This document shows, in pieces, positions 59,829 through 64,000 of a stretch of DNA of 64,000 nt. Position numbers and translations under genes: made by a program. The DNA is taken from the NCBI GenBank assembly GCA_034432655.1, contig DAOUBP010000083.1, forward strand, positions 4,584 through 68,583, read 5' to 3'. Below the pieces are notes generated by a model that worked only from the letters and a program-made list of their open reading frames with translations, searched no databases and was not told where the DNA came from. The stretch's first letter is position 1. The number at the start of each line of letters is the position of its first letter. Source of the DNA: DAOUBP01 sp034432655 (lineage in GTDB: Bacteria > Chloroflexota > Anaerolineae > CG2-30-64-16).

Positions 59829-60839
59829 TTGAACATTCTCGTCACCGGCGGCGCAGGCTATATCGGCAGCCACACCTGCGTTGAGTTACTCCAGGCCGGC
59901 CACCAGGTCATCGTGGTAGACAACCTGAGCAACAGCAAAGAGGAGGCGTTGCATCGGGTACAGGCGCTGACGGGCCGGCCGCTGACGTTCTACCGCGTTG
60001 ATCTGCGCGATCGGCAAGCCCTGGAGGCGGTCTTCGCGGCCGCCCATGTCGACGCAGTGATCCATTTTGCGGGCCTGAAGGCGGTGGGGGAATCGGTCGC
60101 GCTGCCGTTGATGTACTACCATAACAACATCACCGGCACCGTGACCCTGTGCCAGGTGATGGCGGAACACGGGGTAAAGACCCTGGTCTTCAGCTCGTCG
60201 GCAACCGTGTACGGCGACCCGCCTTTTGTGCCCATCACCGAGGATGCCCCGCTGGCGCCCACCAATCCCTACGGCCGCACCAAGTACTTCATCGAGGAGA
60301 TCTTGCGCGACCTTCACCGGGCCGACCCGGAATGGCGCATCTCGTTGTTGCGTTACTTCAACCCGGTCGGCGCGCATCCCAGCGGCCAGATCGGCGAGGA
60401 TCCGGCCGGCATTCCCAACAACCTGATGCCCTACGTGGCCCAGGTCGCGGTGGGCAAGCTGCCCGAGTTGCAGGTGTTCGGGAACGACTACCCGACCCCG
60501 GACGGCACCGGCATCCGGGATTACATTCACGTGGTAGACCTGGCCATAGGCCACCTGGCCGCGCTGGACAAGCTGGCCGAGAAGCCGGGGGTCATCACCC
60601 ATAACCTGGGCACCGGGCGGGGCTACAGCGTGCTGGAAGTCGTGCGGACGTTCGAACAGGCCTCGGGGCGCAAGATCCCCTTCAAAATCGTCGGCCGACG
60701 GCCGGGAGACGTTGCGGTCAGCTACGCCGATCCAACCAGAGCACGGAACGAACTGGGCTGGGCGGCGCAACGTGACCTGTTTGACATGTGCGCCGACACC
60801 TGGCGCTGGCAATCGAACAACCCACGGGGGTACGCATGA
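59829..60839 (+). CDS. galE: UDP-glucose 4-epimerase
   Basis: A 336-residue SDR epimerase interconverting UDP-glucose and UDP-galactose. It has the NAD motif GGAGYIGSHTCVELL, DNLSNS, HFAGLKAVGES, the catalytic Ser in SSSATVYG and the YGRTK pair, and ends with the family's GYA-like C-terminus. The start is a TTG at 59829 with GGAGGAAACG upstream. It overlaps the next gene by four bases (ATGA). Confidence 0.96.
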   Translation: MNILVTGGAGYIGSHTCVELLQAGHQVIVVDNLSNSKEEALHRVQALTGRPLTFYRVDLRDRQALEAVFAAAHVDAVIHFAGLKAVGESVALPLMYYHNNITGTVTLCQVMAEHGVKTLVFSSSATVYGDPPFVPITEDAPLAPTNPYGRTKYFIEEILRDLHRADPEWRISLLRYFNPVGAHPSGQIGEDPAGIPNNLMPYVAQVAVGKLPELQVFGNDYPTPDGTGIRDYIHVVDLAIGHLAALDKLAEKPGVITHNLGTGRGYSVLEVVRTFEQASGRKIPFKIVGRRPGDVAVSYADPTRARNELGWAAQRDLFDMCADTWRWQSNNPRGYA

Positions 60840-61765
60840 AAACCCGATTGACCCTGGTCGTGCTGGCGGCCGGCATCGGTAGCCGTTATGGCGGCCTGAA
60901 GCAGATAGACCCTATGGGCCCCAGCGGCGAGATCATCCTGGATTATTCGGTCTATGACGCGCTGCGGGCGGGGTTCGGCAAGGTCGTCTTTGTCATCTCG
61001 CGGGCCATCGAGGCCCCCTTCCGCGAGCGGATGCGGGTTACCATCGAACGGCATGTGGAGACCGCCTATGCGTTCCAGCGGCTGGACGATATCCCGCCGG
61101 GATTCGAGATCCCGGCCGGCCGCGTCAAACCATGGGGCACCGCGCACGCGGTACTCGCCAGCCGAGACGTCGTGGATACCCCCTTTGCGGTGATCAACGC
61201 GGACGACTACTACGGGCCGACAGCCTATCAGGCTGTCGCCGACTACCTGCGCGGCCCACACCCGGAGGACGGCGTGGCCGACTACTGCATGGTGGGCTAC
61301 AGGCTGGGCAACACCCTGACAGAGCACGGCGGCGTGGCTCGTGCGATTTGCACCGTAGATGAAAACGGCTATCTGGTGCACGCACAAGAACGCACGCGCA
61401 TCGAACGCTTCGGCGATGTGGCGCGCTATACCGAAGACGGGGAGACCTGGATGCCTCTGCCGCTGGACGCGATCGTTTCCATGAACATCTGGGGCTTCAC
61501 GCCGCAGGTCTACGCACAGCTGGCCGAGAGCTTCCCCCGTTTCCTGGCGGCCAGCGCAGCCAATCTGGAGAAGGTCGAGTTCTACATCCCCAACTTCGTG
61601 GCCGAGCTGATCCGAGAAGGACGCGCGCGCGTCAAAGTGCTGTCCACCACCGAGCGCTGGCACGGCGTGACCTACGCGCAAGACAAACCGAAGGTAAAAG
61701 CCGCGATCCGTGAGCTGGTGGCAGCCGGGCTTTACCCGGAGAACCTGTGGGGTGTGCCTGGCTAA
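60836..61765 (+). CDS. Sugar nucleotidyltransferase-like protein
   Basis: A 309-residue Rossmann-type nucleotidyltransferase. The N-terminal VVLAAGIGSRYGGLKQ is the NTP-binding loop with the signature Lys; INADDYYGP carries metal-binding acidic residues; VSMNIWGFTP is also conserved. It should couple a sugar phosphate to an NTP, possibly glucose 1-phosphate, given galE directly upstream with ATGA overlap. The family is not the RmlA or GalU type in length or C-terminus, so the sugar is uncertain. Its stop abuts that of the convergent kinase fusion with no gap. Confidence 0.85.
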   Translation: MKTRLTLVVLAAGIGSRYGGLKQIDPMGPSGEIILDYSVYDALRAGFGKVVFVISRAIEAPFRERMRVTIERHVETAYAFQRLDDIPPGFEIPAGRVKPWGTAHAVLASRDVVDTPFAVINADDYYGPTAYQAVADYLRGPHPEDGVADYCMVGYRLGNTLTEHGGVARAICTVDENGYLVHAQERTRIERFGDVARYTEDGETWMPLPLDAIVSMNIWGFTPQVYAQLAESFPRFLAASAANLEKVEFYIPNFVAELIREGRARVKVLSTTERWHGVTYAQDKPKVKAAIRELVAAGLYPENLWGVPG

Positions 61766-63553
61766 TCAATAAAACACGGTCCGCAACACCGGCTGGAACA
61801 GCTCCTTGCGGTGTGCACAAACCGGATCCACCGCGCAGCGGCTGCATTCCGGCTCCGTCATCTCAGGGCAGCGCCGGCGAGCGTTGAAGAAGAACCAATC
61901 CACCGCGCCCATGGAACGGCCCGAGAGCCGGGCCAGCGCCTCCACTGCACGGTAGGCTGCCAGCCGCACCGCCCACTCCTCCGCCGGCGAGACCTGCCGT
62001 CTGTCCACCAAAGCGGCGGCCAGCCCGGCATCCAGCACGTCCACCAGGCCGATGCGCAGGCACGACCGCATCAGATGGTAATCAATGACCGGCGGAAAGG
62101 TTTCCGCCGGCCCGGGATTCAGCCAACGCTCCGGCCGCTGCGCCAGGATCAGCGCCAGGAGCCCGGCTTTCTTGCGCAGCGGATCCTCCTTGTAGCCGCC
62201 CACGTGATCCAGGCCGGCCAGGAACGTCGCCAACGGTCGCGGCTCTCGTTGCGCGGCTGCCACCAGGTCGGCCGGTGTCAGGTTCAGCGCCAACATATCG
62301 CGGCCGTAGGCCTGTGCCTGGGCCAGATGCAGCCCCAGCGCCGGCATGGGCATGGTGCCGTCGTCGGCCCGAAACAGCGCTTCCAGCTCTCCTCGGCTGA
62401 GCGCAGCCTGCCTCGCAGGGGTGTAGAAGCCGGGATCATCGCCCAGCGGCCGAAGCCAGGCCCGCCAGAGGTAATCCGATCCCTTGCGCACGGCTCCCGC
62501 CAGCGGCGCGAGCAACGGGCCGTGGTAGTGGCCGGCGGCCTCGGCCCAGAAGCCGAACTGCTGCAGCGTGGCAGTGGCGAAGTAGTCCAGCGCAGCGGGA
62601 TGACCGGCCGGTGGAAAATCGGGCCCGGTGAAGTCGAAGGGCTGCACCTCTGGCAGCGCAGCGATCAGGCCGGCCACGCGGCGGACTTGGGGCCAATTCA
62701 CCGCAACCCGGGTATCTTCCACCGGCGCGGGAACCGGTCCATCCTCCCAGAGCGCGGCCGGGCCGGGCGCACCGATCATATGCGCCGCCAGCGCGATCCC
62801 CTGCCGGGCCGCCATAATGGGATGTTCTCCGCGCGCCAGAAGCGCCAGGGTGGCGCCGCAGAACGTGTCCCCTGCGCCGGTCGGGTCAAGCTCGCGCGCG
62901 GGCTGGCCGGGCAGGTGGGTGACGTGGTCGCCCTGCACCACCAGCGCGCCCTCTGCGCCGAGAGTGACGAACAGCAGCTTGCCGGCCGCTATGCGCGCGG
63001 CCTCCGGCGAACCGAACAGCACCGTGGCCTCGTTGCGGTTCATGAAGAACAGATCGCAGCCGGCCATCAGCGCCCGCACCGCGTCCGCATCCTCAGTCAC
63101 CGCGCCCAAAAACGTGCCGGCTGCAATGCGACGCGCCCCCCGTGCGCGACAGGCGCCCAAGAACGCCAGCTGGCGCCGGGCAGACCCCATGGGGACGATA
63201 TGAACCAGCCGATAGCGCGCCAGGTCAGCGGGCAAGCCCTCCGGGTCGAGGGATGCCTCAGCGCCGAAGAAGGCATCCAGCATCGTCGTCCGGCCGCCGC
63301 TTTCATGCGCGATCTCGAAACGGGGCAGCTGGTCGGGGGGGATGAGAGGGCCGAACCAGGTGAAAACGTGGGTCGCAGGGGCCAGGGCCGCAGGCAATGG
63401 ATCGGGCCGCGGCCCGTACATGGCGACCCTTGCGCCGACACGGGCGGCTGCGGCGGCAGTATAGAGCCCCGCCCCACCCGCCGAGCCGACCGTCTGCCCC
63501 GCGAAATGCAGCACATCCAGTGACGCGCCGCCGATCACCAACAGATCAAACAT
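61766..63553 (-). CDS. PfkB-family kinase fused to a Cys-cluster domain of Qng1/HhH-glycosylase type
   Basis: The protein has 595 residues. Residues 1-285 are a PfkB/ribokinase-type kinase with GGASLDVL, GSAGGAGLYTAAAAARVGA, MNRNEA and catalytic DPTGAGDTF (Asp229). About 300-595 is helical and resembles the queuosine hydrolase Qng1 (DUF2419): LDYFATATLQQFGFW near 322, SRGELEALFRADDGTMPMP, and FPPVIDYHLMRSCLRIGLV near 486. It ends with four cysteines (562, 570, 573, 579; spacing 7-2-5) like the iron-sulfur loop of HhH DNA glycosylases. The domain identity is my reading from pattern memory. ATG 63553 follows GCGAGG. A 55-bp repeat array lies just upstream. Confidence 0.75.
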   Translation of the reverse strand: MFDLLVIGGASLDVLHFAGQTVGSAGGAGLYTAAAAARVGARVAMYGPRPDPLPAALAPATHVFTWFGPLIPPDQLPRFEIAHESGGRTTMLDAFFGAEASLDPEGLPADLARYRLVHIVPMGSARRQLAFLGACRARGARRIAAGTFLGAVTEDADAVRALMAGCDLFFMNRNEATVLFGSPEAARIAAGKLLFVTLGAEGALVVQGDHVTHLPGQPARELDPTGAGDTFCGATLALLARGEHPIMAARQGIALAAHMIGAPGPAALWEDGPVPAPVEDTRVAVNWPQVRRVAGLIAALPEVQPFDFTGPDFPPAGHPAALDYFATATLQQFGFWAEAAGHYHGPLLAPLAGAVRKGSDYLWRAWLRPLGDDPGFYTPARQAALSRGELEALFRADDGTMPMPALGLHLAQAQAYGRDMLALNLTPADLVAAAQREPRPLATFLAGLDHVGGYKEDPLRKKAGLLALILAQRPERWLNPGPAETFPPVIDYHLMRSCLRIGLVDVLDAGLAAALVDRRQVSPAEEWAVRLAAYRAVEALARLSGRSMGAVDWFFFNARRRCPEMTEPECSRCAVDPVCAHRKELFQPVLRTVFY

Positions 63554-63578
63554 CTTTTGCCTCGCAACGTACCGTGGG

Positions 63579-63910
63579 ATTTATTTCGCAGCCTGGCCTT
63601 TGCCCGTCCGACGCCAACATTACGTAACGCGAAATTCATTTCGCAGCCCCATTTGTGCCCGTCCGACGCCAACATTGCGTAACGCGCGCAATTCATTTCG
63701 CAGCCCCATTTGTGCCCGTCCGACGCCAACATTACGTAACGCGCAATTCATTTCGCGGCCCCGTGCACGCCTGTCCGACGCCAACATTACGTAACGCGAA
63801 ATTCATTTCGCAGCCCCGTGCACGCCTGTCCGACGCCAACATTACGTAACGTGCAATTCATTTCGCAGCCCCGTGCACGCCCGTCCGACGCCAACTTTGC
63901 GTAACGCGAA
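63579..63910. repeat. Six-copy 55-bp tandem repeat array
   Basis: Six direct repeats of about 55 bp (one of 57) run head-to-tail. Each has a conserved part (CGTCCGACGCCAACATTACG, then TAACGCGAAATTCATTTCGC) and a short variable part after CAGCC (types CCATTTGTGCC, CCGTGCACGCC and TGGCCTTTGCC). The junction GCGAAAT-TC-ATTTCGC is palindromic, and TTACGTAA lies within. It occupies the region upstream of the kinase-fusion gene. No cas genes are near. Confidence 0.93.
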
Positions 63911-63976
63911 ATTATGAACATTAAGAAAATAAACCGGTAATCGCCTTCTCCGGAGTGCTGTGCGTCTCGTGCGCTC

Positions 63977-63999
63977 GCCCGGCGATGAAGTCGCCGGGC
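63977..63999. repeat. Perfect hairpin at the right edge
   Basis: GCCCGGCGA-TGAAG-TCGCCGGGC forms a nine-base stem. The 66 bases before it (63911-63976) begin AT-rich and hold no gene I can see. It may be a terminator of a gene beyond the window or another dispersed palindrome. Confidence 0.45.
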
Positions 64000-64000
64000 T

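Noticed and set aside
63579..63910. CRISPR array
   Set aside because: Repeats are directly contiguous at 55-bp period; the only variable part is 11-13 bp and is shared between neighbouring units, so there are no real spacers, and no cas genes are near.
1..64000. Insertion sequences, prophage or integrative elements
   Set aside because: No transposase, integrase, recombinase or phage structural gene was found; gene content is ordinary chromosomal.

Overview
The window is 64 kb of GC-rich bacterial chromosome, most likely from a Chloroflexota (Anaerolineae/Caldilineae-like) bacterium. This rests on overall gene style, a large-type bacterial SRP RNA, a tryptophan T-box leader ahead of a complete trp operon, frequent GTG/TTG starts, and intergenic families of short palindromes and degenerate TACGCA-type repeats. 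The phylum is an inference; there is no rRNA gene here to confirm it. No phage, insertion sequence or CRISPR array was found. Almost all of it is ordinary chromosomal gene content, densely packed.

Layout. 1-1,000: tail of an unknown gene and a comparatively AT-rich secreted protein. 1,082-10,358 (minus): a membrane-anchored protein of unknown function, a sensor histidine kinase, a molybdenum hydroxylase operon (MoaD-like, FAD, 2Fe-2S and molybdopterin subunits) and polyphosphate kinase. 10,631-12,343: a large protein with a nucleoside-phosphorylase-like C-terminus. 12,378-14,956: SRP RNA, an SPFH/NfeD pair and two serine tRNAs. 15,059-18,699: a four-gene biotin-dependent Na+-pumping decarboxylase (MmdADCB type). 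18,723-30,445: Ser/Thr kinase, decaprenyl-phosphate phosphoribosyltransferase, a PHP/AlbA multidomain protein, Lon with Hsp20, a cyclodeaminase, a large membrane protein and an MBL hydrolase. 30,584-34,793: a probable 6S RNA, AspRS, a sugar epimerase and a LysM L,D-transpeptidase.

35,185-46,235: a cytochrome c maturation cluster (CcmH, TlpA/ResA, CcmF, a CcmI-like zinc-ribbon protein), running into an unusual GlnE fused to two ACT domains, then glutamine synthetase and Hsp33. 46,232-51,070: a three-GAF histidine kinase, a dual-receiver response regulator and a secreted protein of unknown function. 51,104-59,571: the T-box-controlled operon trpEGDCFBA plus a DAHP synthase, with start/stop overlaps through most of it. 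59,829-61,765: GalE and a sugar nucleotidyltransferase. 61,766-63,553: a PfkB-family kinase fused to a Cys-rich C-terminal domain that resembles the Qng1/HhH-glycosylase fold. A 55-bp tandem repeat array lies directly upstream of it.

The most promising novelties are (i) the GlnE-ACT-ACT-GlnE protein beside a glutamine synthetase that keeps its adenylylation tyrosine, suggesting direct amino-acid sensing within the modifying enzyme; (ii) the PfkB/Qng1-like fusion, a possible kinase-plus-hydrolase for nucleoside (queuosine?) salvage; and (iii) several families of short palindromic and degenerate tandem repeats, some of which have entered coding sequences (molybdopterin subunit, trpE C-terminus, the secreted protein at 49.6 kb).
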